Below are positions 9,365 to 17,946 of a DNA stretch of 50,283 nt, one piece after another (position 1 is the stretch's first letter; each line of letters starts with the position of its first letter). The position numbers and the translations under genes were made by a program. The stretch lies in NCBI GenBank assembly GCA_016934395.1, contig JAFGSZ010000066.1, forward strand, positions 1-50,283, read 5' to 3'. The stretch comes from Bacteroidales bacterium (GTDB lineage: Bacteria; Bacteroidota; Bacteroidia; Bacteroidales; UBA10428). The notes beneath the pieces were generated by a model, which saw only the letters and a program-made list of their open reading frames with translations, was not told the DNA's origin and searched no databases.

Positions 9365-10114
9365 GTGATTAATTGTGTAATTATTGATGATGAGGAAGAT
9401 TCCATTCAGTACATGGAATCCATTATTCATGACCATTGCCCGGGACTTCAGGCAACAGGACATGCTACTTCCGTATCAGAAGGTGTTGACCTCATCGAGA
9501 CCTTAAACCCCGATCTTATTTTTCTTGATGTGGAACTGGGAGATGGTACCGGATTCGATATTCTTGAATCGGTTAATGACCGGAATTTTGAAGTGATATT
9601 TATTACTGCACATAATAAATATGCCATAAGGGCATTTAAACACAGCGCTGTGGATTACCTGCTGAAACCGGTTAATATTGATGAGCTTAAAGACTCTGTA
9701 GATAAGGTTATCTCTAAAAACCATACCGGCCGCACACTGGATAACCTGAAAGTGCTTCTGGAAAATATTCGTTCCGACACGCCTAAAAAACTTGTAGTTA
9801 GTTCTTCTGACGGATATGAATACATTAATGTGAACGATATTTTGCGCCTTGAGGCGGATCGCAGTTATTGCAACATTTTTCTTGTAAACGGTAGAAAAAT
9901 ACTTGTTTCAAGAAGCATGAACGACTACCAGAGATTATTAAACGATAATACTTTTTTCAGGACCCACAACTCTCACCTGATAAACCTGCATCATGTTAAG
10001 ATGTATGTTAAGAAAGACGGGGGGTATATAGAAATGACCGATGGCTCAAAAATTCCCCTGGCCCGAAGAAAAAAAGATATGTTTATCGAAGCCATGAAAT
10101 TATATATATCATAA
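9365..10114 (+). CDS. LytTR-family response regulator
   Basis: A 249-residue response regulator. The receiver domain (1-125) has acidic pair Asp8/Asp9, phosphoacceptor Asp55 (IFLDVELGDG), Thr80 and Lys100 (YLLKPVN). The C-terminal LytTR DNA-binding domain (about 144-249) carries the typical LEADRSYCNIFL and RTHNSHLINL segments. It should receive phosphate from the kinase upstream and bind direct repeats in promoters. The start is GTG at 9365; the nearest ATG, at 9355, is in another frame and encodes only five residues (MKNCD) that overlap the GTG, so translation may be coupled. It is the last gene of the kinase-peptide-regulator operon and is followed by a terminator. Confidence 0.93.
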   Translation: MINCVIIDDEEDSIQYMESIIHDHCPGLQATGHATSVSEGVDLIETLNPDLIFLDVELGDGTGFDILESVNDRNFEVIFITAHNKYAIRAFKHSAVDYLLKPVNIDELKDSVDKVISKNHTGRTLDNLKVLLENIRSDTPKKLVVSSSDGYEYINVNDILRLEADRSYCNIFLVNGRKILVSRSMNDYQRLLNDNTFFRTHNSHLINLHHVKMYVKKDGGYIEMTDGSKIPLARRKKDMFIEAMKLYIS

Positions 10115-10133
10115 AAAAACTTCTTAAAATTAT

Positions 10134-10163
10134 AAATCCTCGTGCTATGTAACACGGGGATTT
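10134..10163. terminator. terminator between convergent genes
   Basis: AAATCCTCGTG (10134-10144) pairs with CACGGGGATTT (10153-10163), 11 pairs including one G-U, with an 8-base loop. A/T-rich flanks allow it to work from both sides, for the regulator on the plus strand and perhaps bglX on the minus strand. Confidence 0.65.
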
Positions 10164-10244
10164 ATTATAATTATCAATTCATGAATATTAAATCAATGAT
10201 ATCTAGTTAAGAAGAAAGATTGTCATTGAATATTATTTTTTTAA

Positions 10245-12494
10245 TTATTTTTCTTTATAATAAAATCCGGCTGTTTTATCTTCAATAATCACTTCAAAGT
10301 CTCCTTCTTCAGTTACTCTTTCGAGCTGGCTATTTACAAAAGCAAGATCTTCTCTGGTGAGTGTAAATTCTACAAGTGCCGATTCCCCTGCTTTTAATCC
10401 GATCTTTGTAAATTTCCGTAAACGGCGTTGCGGTGGGATAATTGAAGCTACAATATCATGGGTAAATAAATCGATCGCAATTTTTCCATCAATAGGACCA
10501 ATGTTTTTTACTTGCATTTGAACGGCAAGGATATCATTTGCAATTAAGGTATCCGTGCTTAAAACAATATTACCAAATTCAAACTTGGTATAACTTAATC
10601 CGAAACCAAAGGGCCATTGAGGCTTCTGATTTTGTGCCAGCCGGTACGGGGCATCATAGGTAGTTACATCGCCGCTGTAAGCCGGGTAGGTAAATGCCAG
10701 TCTGCCGTTTGGATTATAATCTCCAAAAAGAACATCAGCAATGGCCTCGGCTCCTTTACTCGCCGGCCTGTGCGCCATAAGAATTCCTCTACTGCCGGGT
10801 ACGATTTCACGAATAATTCGGGGGCGCCCCTCAGTTAACACAAGAATAACGGGTTTCCCGGTATCTATTGCAGCTTTAGCCAGTTGCAACTGATTGTAAG
10901 GCAAACCAAGCTCATCTACATTCCCTGTAACTTCGGCATAGGCATTTTCACCAAGGCATAATACAATAACATCAGCTCCCTTAGCATCAGATTTAAGCTG
11001 AAAAATATCCTTTTCTGTAACTTCAATAAATCCGCGCTGTGTATTGCTTAGCACATTCTGTTTCCCGATTTTATCTTCGATAGCTTCTACAATAGTTTTA
11101 GTGGTTTTTGGGTACCAGGGATTATCGGCCCCCAGCCAGATATAAGACCAACTTCCGTGTAGGGCTCCTAATGAATTTGCAGCCGGTCCGGCAACCAAAA
11201 CTTTTGAGCCTTTATTTAATGGCAAAAACGCCTTTCCGCCAGAAGCAGTATCATTTTTTAATAACACTACACTTTCTCTTGCCGCATCAAGGGCAACCAA
11301 TTTGTACTCGTCAAGACCAAAATTTTTTGCAGCATCTTCTTCCGGATATGGATTGTCAAATAATCCCAGGCGGTATTTTAAACGAAGGATACGGGTAACC
11401 GCATCGTTAATACGATCCATGCTTACTTCTCCTTCACTTACAAGTGCAATTAAATCGTTATAAAACGAAAGGTCAAGCGGTACCATGCTCATATCGATAC
11501 CGGCATTTACCGCCATTTTTACTGCTTCTTTATTGTCTTTGGCAACAAAATGCTGGTTATATAAATATTGTATATCTGCCCAGTCGGTTACTACCACACC
11601 ATCAAAACCCAATTCATTTTTTAACAGATCCGTAAGCAGGTACTTATTAATGTGCACCGGAACGCCGTTTATTGAACCTGAATTTACCATAAGACTCGAA
11701 GATCCCTGCTCCACTGCGGCTTTAAAAGACGGTAAAAAGTACTCCTGTAATTCAACATCCGGAATATAGGCCGGAGTGCGGTCTTTGCCGGAACGGGGCA
11801 GGCTGTAGCCCAAATAATGTTTCATGCAAGAGGCCACAGCGGCAGGGCTTTTAAGACCATCTTCTTCATAACCCCGAATAACCTCAATGCCAAGCTGAGT
11901 GACCAGATACGGATCTTCACCAAATGTTTCTTCAAACCGCGGCCACCATGCTGTTCTTCCAACACCCAACACCGGATCGAAATTCCATCGAATGCCTGAT
12001 GCCCGAACTTCTTTAGCGGTAATTTTAGCCGATTGATAGATCAATTCAGGATTACGCGTAGCTGCCAAACCAATATTATGTGGAAAAAGCGTGGAATTGT
12101 TTGTATAATTTGCACCATGTATAGCATCAATGCCATAAAGCACGGGGATTTTTAATCGTGATTTTTTGGCTGCATCCTGAAAGCTTGTAATTACCTTATG
12201 CCATTTTTCCAGCGAAAATGTTGCACTATCTACGTTCAATACAGAGCCTATACCATTATAAACAATATATTCCTGAATTTTAGATTCACTCAGTTCACCA
12301 TTTTCCATGAAGGCATTATAGGTTAACTGCGTCATTTGCCCAATCTTTTCTTCCAGGGTCATCTCAGCCAGCAAGTTTTTTATGTTGGTTTCAATTTCAG
12401 GGTCGATCCGGGTATTATTTTCTGCAGGTTTTTGATTACAAGAATTAAACATTATTGCAGCCAATAATACTATACTTAAAAGAAGCTTATTCAT
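10245..12494 (-). CDS. bglX: GH3 beta-glucosidase lipoprotein
   Basis: A 749-residue glycoside hydrolase of family 3, hydrolysing terminal beta-D-glucosides (or related beta-linkages) from oligosaccharides. Lipobox NSC (Cys19) predicts anchoring in the periplasm or on the surface. Order: GH3 N-terminal barrel (about 35-370) with the KHY motif at 225-227 and nucleophile Asp304 in VVTDWADI; GH3 C-terminal domain (about 410-625); fibronectin III-like domain (about 660-740). This three-part layout and the length match BglX. It is on the strand opposite the Sus operon and upstream of nothing obvious, with its own untranslated leader. A xylosidase or other beta-glycosidase specificity is possible. 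Confidence 0.92.
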   Translation of the reverse strand: MNKLLLSIVLLAAIMFNSCNQKPAENNTRIDPEIETNIKNLLAEMTLEEKIGQMTQLTYNAFMENGELSESKIQEYIVYNGIGSVLNVDSATFSLEKWHKVITSFQDAAKKSRLKIPVLYGIDAIHGANYTNNSTLFPHNIGLAATRNPELIYQSAKITAKEVRASGIRWNFDPVLGVGRTAWWPRFEETFGEDPYLVTQLGIEVIRGYEEDGLKSPAAVASCMKHYLGYSLPRSGKDRTPAYIPDVELQEYFLPSFKAAVEQGSSSLMVNSGSINGVPVHINKYLLTDLLKNELGFDGVVVTDWADIQYLYNQHFVAKDNKEAVKMAVNAGIDMSMVPLDLSFYNDLIALVSEGEVSMDRINDAVTRILRLKYRLGLFDNPYPEEDAAKNFGLDEYKLVALDAARESVVLLKNDTASGGKAFLPLNKGSKVLVAGPAANSLGALHGSWSYIWLGADNPWYPKTTKTIVEAIEDKIGKQNVLSNTQRGFIEVTEKDIFQLKSDAKGADVIVLCLGENAYAEVTGNVDELGLPYNQLQLAKAAIDTGKPVILVLTEGRPRIIREIVPGSRGILMAHRPASKGAEAIADVLFGDYNPNGRLAFTYPAYSGDVTTYDAPYRLAQNQKPQWPFGFGLSYTKFEFGNIVLSTDTLIANDILAVQMQVKNIGPIDGKIAIDLFTHDIVASIIPPQRRLRKFTKIGLKAGESALVEFTLTREDLAFVNSQLERVTEEGDFEVIIEDKTAGFYYKEK

Positions 12495-12605
12495 AGTTTT
12501 TCTTTAAGGTTGATTAATAATCCGCATAATTACGCATTTATAAAAAAACAACAAACAATTATTCATAGAATGTTTTGTAAAGTTATAAATCTAAAAAATA
12601 ATAAA

Positions 12606-12633
12606 ACCCGGGTGAAATAACTTTCTGCCGGGT
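12606..12633 (-). terminator. terminator after the GH27 gene
   Basis: Arms 12628-12633 and 12606-12611 form a 6-bp CCGGGT/ACCCGG stem with a 16-base loop. Read on the minus strand it runs into TTTTATTATTTTTT, the right orientation for ending the alpha-galactosidase transcript 33 bases after its stop. Confidence 0.55.
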
Positions 12634-12665
12634 ATATTGATTTTTATAAACCTGTATACTGATTG

Positions 12666-13877
12666 TTAATTTTTCTTTTTTAGTCTCAACATCAATACAT
12701 CGTGGCCGGGAATTTCTGCCTTCAAAGATTTTTTGGTAGTTCCGGTTTCTTTTTTTGCCCATACGTCTCTTAAAGTATATACAGCACTATCGAAAGTAAT
12801 TTCCCTGTTTGATACATCATCTTTTACAGGATTGGCTTTCCAGTCAAATTCCAGAGCAGAGGGTTGAGCGCTCCGGTTCAGAAAACAAAACGCCCAGTCT
12901 CCATTATGTAAGGGTTTTACCCAAACATCAATATTTTTTATGGATTTAAATTTAAGCGCCTGAATACCCAGTGAATCCTGGTTGATTGCAATGGCGTCTT
13001 TGTTTGTAAGAATTTCTAATGTTTCTTTCGACATGCTTCTAATATCATTACCGGCAATCAATGGGGAAGCGAGCATACACCACATGGAAAAATGCACACG
13101 GTCTTCATTCACACGCATCCCGTTTCCCACTTCCATCATATCAAAATCATTCCAGTGGTCTGGTCCGGCCGCTTTTCGCAATACATTATTATCACGCATA
13201 TCCAGTATTTGTAATACACCCCAGTCTTTGTAAGTACCATGGTCCACTATAGTATCAAATCCCGGGTAAATATCTCCGCTTATTCTCCATTGATGGCCAA
13301 TATCGCTTGCCCATTCCCAGGGTTGATTATCTCCCCACTCGCATATGCTGAAAAGTATAGGACGGCCGGCGTGGTATAGTGCGTTGCGCATAGTAAGGTA
13401 TGCTCCTCTGGCGTTTAATCCATCGGTATTGCACCAGTCGTATTTTAAATAATCAACACCCCATTCAGCGTATTTTTTGGCATCCTGATATTCATATCCG
13501 CGGCTACCGGGTCTGCCTCCACAGGTTTCCCAGCCGGCATCTGAATAAATACCCAGTTTTAATCCTTTTGAATGTATATAATCAACCAAAACTTTTATTC
13601 CTGAAGGAAAATGAATCGGATCAGGCTGAATAAATCCAAGACTATCCCGTTTTCCATGCCAGCAGTCATCAATATTAATATAGATATAGCCGGCATCTTT
13701 CATTCCGCTGGATACCATGGCATCTGCAGTTTCACGAATAAGGGCTTCGTTTACATCACAGTGAAAATTATTCCAGCTGTTCCACCCCATGGGCGGGGTT
13801 AACGCTAAATTTTCGAATTTCTGCGCAAGCAAAATATTCGGAATAACAAAAATTATCAAAATAAATACTTTCTTCAT
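12666..13877 (-). CDS. GH27 alpha-galactosidase, secreted
   Basis: A 403-residue enzyme removing terminal alpha-galactose (or alpha-N-acetylgalactosamine in some members). Signal peptide 1-19 (cut after LLAQ). The TIM barrel opens with TPPMGWNSWNNF, the hallmark of clan GH-D. Nucleophile Asp147 in YLKYDWCN; acid/base Asp202 in WRISGDI, aligned with Asp231 of human alpha-galactosidase A; WNDFDMMEVGNG follows at 242-253. A C-terminal beta-sandwich completes a family-typical length. With the GH3 enzyme next to it and the Sus operon beyond the regulator genes, it may degrade galactose-branched glycans. Confidence 0.93.
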   Translation of the reverse strand: MKKVFILIIFVIPNILLAQKFENLALTPPMGWNSWNNFHCDVNEALIRETADAMVSSGMKDAGYIYINIDDCWHGKRDSLGFIQPDPIHFPSGIKVLVDYIHSKGLKLGIYSDAGWETCGGRPGSRGYEYQDAKKYAEWGVDYLKYDWCNTDGLNARGAYLTMRNALYHAGRPILFSICEWGDNQPWEWASDIGHQWRISGDIYPGFDTIVDHGTYKDWGVLQILDMRDNNVLRKAAGPDHWNDFDMMEVGNGMRVNEDRVHFSMWCMLASPLIAGNDIRSMSKETLEILTNKDAIAINQDSLGIQALKFKSIKNIDVWVKPLHNGDWAFCFLNRSAQPSALEFDWKANPVKDDVSNREITFDSAVYTLRDVWAKKETGTTKKSLKAEIPGHDVLMLRLKKKN

Positions 13878-14080
13878 TTTATTAGTTTTATTAGATAACT
13901 TATTACACGATTAATCGATCTTTACATCCGATCCAAGACATCCGGATAATTACTATTCCGAATTTTCAGGTGTAAAACTAAGTATATTATTCTATGCTTT
14001 TTGGTACTATTTTTAATTAAATTGATAGTTTTTAAAAGCACAGCTTTCCTCAGGGTAAATCAGACTGCCAGTATATACTT

Positions 14081-15223
14081 TTAAAATAAGGTTCCGCCAA
14101 GTTTAAGTAAACGAAAAGTCCGTTCCATAGTATTTTGTATGAGTTCGGGAGTTGCCTTTATAGCTTCTTCAAGTACCATGGGTCTTTCGATAATAGGTAA
14201 AATACACGTAAATCCCTCATGATACAATTCATGATACCCTTCTCCAAGAGTTCCTGCTATTGCCAACACTGGTTTACCTTTGCGCTGCGCAATCCGGGCA
14301 ACGCCAGAAGGGGCTTTCCCAAATCGGGTCTGATAATCGATTTTCCCCTCACCGGTAACAACAAGGTCGGCCCATAAAATATGTTCTTCAAGATAAATCA
14401 ATTCCTTTACTATTTCAAAACCGGGTTGTAAGCGGGCATTTAAAAAGGCGATCAACCCGGCTCCCAATCCTCCGGCAGCTCCCGCGCCGGGAGTGTTTCT
14501 GACATCCATTCCGGTACATTCCTCTATTTTTTTGGCGTAATGTGTCATATTTAATTCCAGTGATTTTTGTTGTTCATGATCTGCTCCTTTTTGGGCGCCA
14601 TACACATAGGTAGCGCCATGTTCTCCCAGTAAAGGATTTGTTACATCACTGGCCACAACTATTTCACAGTCTTTGATTAAATTTCGAATTTCCGAATATT
14701 CTATTTTTTCAATGTCACCAAGATGTCCGCCACCCGGAAGAATTTGATTCCCTTTTTTATTTTCCAGCTTTGCACCAAGGGCCTGGATCATTCCTGCGCC
14801 ACCATCGTTGGTAGCGCTTCCTCCTATACCAATAATAATTTTTCTACATCCTCTTTTTAAAGCATCTTTAATTAATTCTCCCGTACCATAGCTTGTTGTA
14901 ATCCAAGGATTTCTTTCTTCCTTTTTAAGCAGTTCCAGACCTGATGCTGCAGCCATTTCTATTATAGCAGTATTCTTGTCACGTGTTACTCCGTAAAACG
15001 ATTTAATTTTTCGCATAAGCGGATCAAAAACTTCGGTATTTACTATTTCTCCACCCAAAGCATCGGTCAAGGATCTCACGGTCCCTTCACCTCCGTCGGC
15101 CACGGGCAATATTTTAATTTCAGCATCAGGATAAACCTTACGAATACCTTTTGCACAATGTTCACCGACTTCCTTTGCCGAAAGACTGTCTTTAAATGAA
15201 TCTGATGAAATAAGGATTTTCAT
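14081..15223 (-). CDS. glycerate kinase, GlxK/GarK family
   Basis: A 380-residue kinase that phosphorylates D-glycerate with ATP, giving 2- or 3-phosphoglycerate. Family signatures are the start KILISSDSFKDSLSAKE, LPVADGGEGTV (residues 39-49), IGIGGSATNDGGAGM and the Gly-rich GAGAAGGLGAGL. Length is normal. It lies downstream of a GH13_18 phosphorylase, a GT81-type glucosyltransferase and a HAD hydrolase on the same strand, with an oppositely oriented yfiR-like gene between. Because phosphorolysis of glucosylglycerate releases glycerate, this enzyme fits as the last step that feeds it back to glycolysis. That role is inferred from gene order. Confidence 0.92.
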   Translation of the reverse strand: MKILISSDSFKDSLSAKEVGEHCAKGIRKVYPDAEIKILPVADGGEGTVRSLTDALGGEIVNTEVFDPLMRKIKSFYGVTRDKNTAIIEMAAASGLELLKKEERNPWITTSYGTGELIKDALKRGCRKIIIGIGGSATNDGGAGMIQALGAKLENKKGNQILPGGGHLGDIEKIEYSEIRNLIKDCEIVVASDVTNPLLGEHGATYVYGAQKGADHEQQKSLELNMTHYAKKIEECTGMDVRNTPGAGAAGGLGAGLIAFLNARLQPGFEIVKELIYLEEHILWADLVVTGEGKIDYQTRFGKAPSGVARIAQRKGKPVLAIAGTLGEGYHELYHEGFTCILPIIERPMVLEEAIKATPELIQNTMERTFRLLKLGGTLF

Positions 15224-15568
15224 AAATAATCAACTATTGTTTCGTACTGCCAAGCTATAAATGTAAAATGAAAAAATCTAATTTTAGATCTGTATATTTT
15301 ACTTAAAATTTTTTGTCCATTACTTTTAGTCCAATTTTCTATAATGCCATTATTTTTAAAAGACTTTAATTTCCTTGTAAAACACATAATACATTTATAA
15401 CCAATATACCGGAAAAGGATCACATTTAATAATTTAAAAAAATTGGATAGTATTTCCTGAATTATGCAACTTTATCAGTAAGCCACCGTAGATACACTCT
15501 TTAATTAACCGCATCCAAATCCTATTCGTGATATAATAAGTTAAATTTTTAATTAAATTTTTTAAATA
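15224..15568. other. intergenic, nothing recognised
   Basis: 345 bases of very AT-rich DNA between the divergent glycerate kinase and YfiR-like genes. It presumably holds both promoters, but no clear -33/-7 pair or hairpin is visible. Confidence 0.5.
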
Positions 15569-16072
15569 ATGAGAAAGATTTTTATAGGATTACTGATGGT
15601 ATTCAGTACATCGATTATTGTAAAATCACAGATTTATGAGCAGCAGGCTATGTTTATCTATAATTTTTCTAGATTAATAAAATGGCCGTCTGCTTCAAAT
15701 GATGGAGACTTTGTTATTGGCATTGTTGGCAATAATAATATGTATACCAGCATGCAGGAATATATGACCTCTAAAAAAGTTGGTGCGCAAAAAATTGTTG
15801 TAAAAAAATACAATACTCCTGAGGATATTCTTCCCTGTGAAATTTTAGTAGTTGCAGCTGACAAAAAATCAAAAATGCCCCAGATAATGTCTAAAATTCA
15901 GGGTATGAATATTTTGGTTATTGGTGAAAATGAAAGCCTTCTCGATTCCGGAGCTTCTATTGCATTTACGGTGGTGGATAACAAACTGAAATTTCAATTG
16001 AACATGGAAAGTGCATCAAAACGCAATCTGGTGGTCAGTAAATCATTAATGGATATGTCATATTCCAATTAG
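15569..16072 (+). CDS. YfiR-family periplasmic protein (DUF4154)
   Basis: A 167-residue exported protein: signal peptide about 1-20, then QQAMFIYNFSRLIKWP, the AxxxYNFxxxxxWP-like opening of the YfiR/DUF4154 family, and the family's alternating beta/alpha pattern ending with a serine-rich segment. In Pseudomonas YfiR restrains a membrane diguanylate cyclase; in Bacteroidota members usually stand near sensor kinases or alone, with unknown partners. None is adjacent here. It is on the opposite strand to the four genes around it and has its own strong terminator, so it is probably an independent unit inserted in the glucosylglycerate locus. Confidence 0.82.
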   Translation: MRKIFIGLLMVFSTSIIVKSQIYEQQAMFIYNFSRLIKWPSASNDGDFVIGIVGNNNMYTSMQEYMTSKKVGAQKIVVKKYNTPEDILPCEILVVAADKKSKMPQIMSKIQGMNILVIGENESLLDSGASIAFTVVDNKLKFQLNMESASKRNLVVSKSLMDMSYSN

Positions 16073-16093
16073 TGTCAAAAAGAATTTTTTAAG

Positions 16094-16131
16094 AAACAGG
16101 ATTGATCAGGCGCTTCAATCCTGTTTTTTTT
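16094..16131 (+). terminator. strong terminator after the YfiR-like gene
   Basis: AAACAGGATTG (16094-16104) and CAATCCTGTTT (16116-16126) form a perfect 11-bp stem with an 11-base loop, running into a tract of eight T. It overlaps the 3' end of the convergent phosphorylase gene by two bases. Confidence 0.85.
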
Positions 16132-17851
16132 ATTTTAACAGCCAAAACGTTTCATAGGGTTTCATCTGAAATTCTGAATCAGAATTAATGATCTTATCAC
16201 GTATTAATTCTTTATAATTTCCCGGTGTTTGAATAATCTTCGAAAGTTCTGTAATCTGAATATCTGAAGAAATATTTGAAATGGAATATAAAATCTCCCT
16301 TGTCCGGTTATCCTCCCTTTTTATAATTATATAATGGTTCTTATACGCAATTATTTCCTGTGGATTATCGGGATGAAATATGGAATGCCTCTTTCTGATG
16401 CCTATTAGTTGTTTAAGGGTATTAAAAATATAAGATTCGGGCGTATCAGCATGTAAATTTTTCAATAATTTTTCGTACTGCATTCTTTTTCTGTTTATTG
16501 CCCGTGGTTTCCCGGTGTGCTCAACACCCTCCAGATCATTATGTGTTCCCAGCAAACTATGCATATAAAATGCGGGGATACCTTTCATGGTCAACATGAT
16601 AATCTGTGAACAAATAAAACGCTCTTTCTGTAAGTTATCAATACCTTTTCGGGTACCTTTCAGCGCATCAAAATACGTGATGTTGATTTCATAGGGGCTT
16701 TCAAATCCTTCATTGTTTTTTCTAGTGGAAATTAATCCTCCAAAATCCTTCATGGTCTCCAGCAGTTCATTAAACTTATTTTCGGGCAATAATCCTTCAA
16801 GCGGACGTACACCGATTCCATCATGTGATGAGGTAAAATTAAAAAAGGTCTTGCCCGCATCCAGTTTGCGGATTTTTTTACCCCAGGTATTAAAGTATCC
16901 GGAATTACCGGAAAAAAGGGTAAACAAAAGTAAGGGTGGCAAACTGAATAAATATACCATATGGGCCTCATCTCCATCTCCAAAATAACTAAGGTTTTCA
17001 TTATTGGGAACGTTGGTTTCGGTAAGTAATATAAGCTTAGGGTCAATATAATCCATAACATCGCGTATTAATTTTACCACCTCGTGTGTTTGCCACAAAT
17101 GAATGCATGATGTTCCGGTTTGCTTCCATAAAAAAGCGATGGCATCGAGCCGTATAATCCTTGCCCCTTTTGAAATGTAAAAGATCAGAATCCTGATCAT
17201 TTCATATAATACTTCGGGATTTTTAAAATTTAAATCTACCTGATCAGGACTAAAAGTGGTCCATACATACCGGAGTCCCATTACCGTATCAACAGGAGTT
17301 AACAAAGGAAGATTTCGAGGCCTTACTACTTGTGAAATATCTTCGGCAGGGTCAGTTTCAATAAAATATTCCTTCCCGGGAATTTTATCAGCCTTATAAT
17401 TTGTAAACCATTTATTATGGCTGGATATATGGTTAATTACCAGATCAACCATTAAATCGAATTGTGAATTGATACTTTTTATATCTTCCCATCCACCGAG
17501 GGCGTGGTTAACCTTATAATAGTCGATTACCGCAAAACCTTCGTCTGAACTGTACGGAAAAAAAGGGAGTATATGAACACAGGATATTTCATCTTTCAAG
17601 TGGTTTGTAAGAACTTTCTCAAGTGTTTTTAAAGGCGCCAGATTGTTTGATTTTATCATATCACCATAGGTGATAAGAATTATATCCTTTTCTGTCCACT
17701 TTTTTTGCTTTGAAGATTCCAAACCTGGTTGTTCAGGAAGTAAGGATAAAAACCTGTTGATAAACTCCGGTGATAATTTGTGTTCATATAATTTATTCAG
17801 CCGCGCGATAATGCTCCCTTTTATCTCTGCCGGTATAGTGTCTTCTTTCAT
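16130..17851 (-). CDS. GH13_18 sucrose-phosphorylase-like enzyme, probably glucosylglycerate phosphorylase
   Basis: A 573-residue alpha-glucoside phosphorylase of GH13 subfamily 18, no signal peptide, so cytoplasmic. Catalytic residues: nucleophile Asp236 (RIIRLDAIAF), acid/base Glu278 (LLTETNVP), transition-state Asp344 (SSHDGIGVRPLEG). These enzymes split sucrose, sucrose-6-phosphate, kojibiose-type or glucosylglycerate substrates with phosphate, giving glucose-1-phosphate. The 95-base spacing to the GT81-type synthase upstream and the glycerate kinase downstream point to glucosylglycerate plus phosphate giving glucose-1-phosphate plus glycerate. The SHDGIGVRPLEG form also looks more like the non-sucrose members as I remember them. 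Sucrose phosphorylase remains the alternative; substrate loops cannot be judged by eye. Confidence 0.88.
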   Translation of the reverse strand: MKEDTIPAEIKGSIIARLNKLYEHKLSPEFINRFLSLLPEQPGLESSKQKKWTEKDIILITYGDMIKSNNLAPLKTLEKVLTNHLKDEISCVHILPFFPYSSDEGFAVIDYYKVNHALGGWEDIKSINSQFDLMVDLVINHISSHNKWFTNYKADKIPGKEYFIETDPAEDISQVVRPRNLPLLTPVDTVMGLRYVWTTFSPDQVDLNFKNPEVLYEMIRILIFYISKGARIIRLDAIAFLWKQTGTSCIHLWQTHEVVKLIRDVMDYIDPKLILLTETNVPNNENLSYFGDGDEAHMVYLFSLPPLLLFTLFSGNSGYFNTWGKKIRKLDAGKTFFNFTSSHDGIGVRPLEGLLPENKFNELLETMKDFGGLISTRKNNEGFESPYEINITYFDALKGTRKGIDNLQKERFICSQIIMLTMKGIPAFYMHSLLGTHNDLEGVEHTGKPRAINRKRMQYEKLLKNLHADTPESYIFNTLKQLIGIRKRHSIFHPDNPQEIIAYKNHYIIIKREDNRTREILYSISNISSDIQITELSKIIQTPGNYKELIRDKIINSDSEFQMKPYETFWLLK

Positions 17852-17885
17852 ATTAGCATTCCAATCTCTAAATTATTTTATATAC

Positions 17886-17920
17886 CATATGAATATCAAG
17901 AATTGCCTGACATTCATATG
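17886..17920. repeat. AT-rich inverted repeat between phosphorylase and synthase genes
   Basis: CATATGAAT at 17886-17894 and ATTCATATG at 17912-17920 are perfect reverse complements with a 17-base loop, in the gap of the operon. It could be an RNA processing hairpin or a regulator site; short and AT-rich, so chance is possible. Confidence 0.3.
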
Positions 17921-17946
17921 AATATTTTTATATGTATTCCTGAAAT

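Noticed and set aside
12982-13233. Plus-strand frames inside the GH27 and GH3 genes
   Set aside because: Shadow frames; the minus-strand frames carry all catalytic motifs.
15220-15423. 67-residue minus-strand frame before glycerate kinase
   Set aside because: Low-complexity, overlaps the kinase start, and has no features of a real protein. AT-rich DNA gives such frames often.
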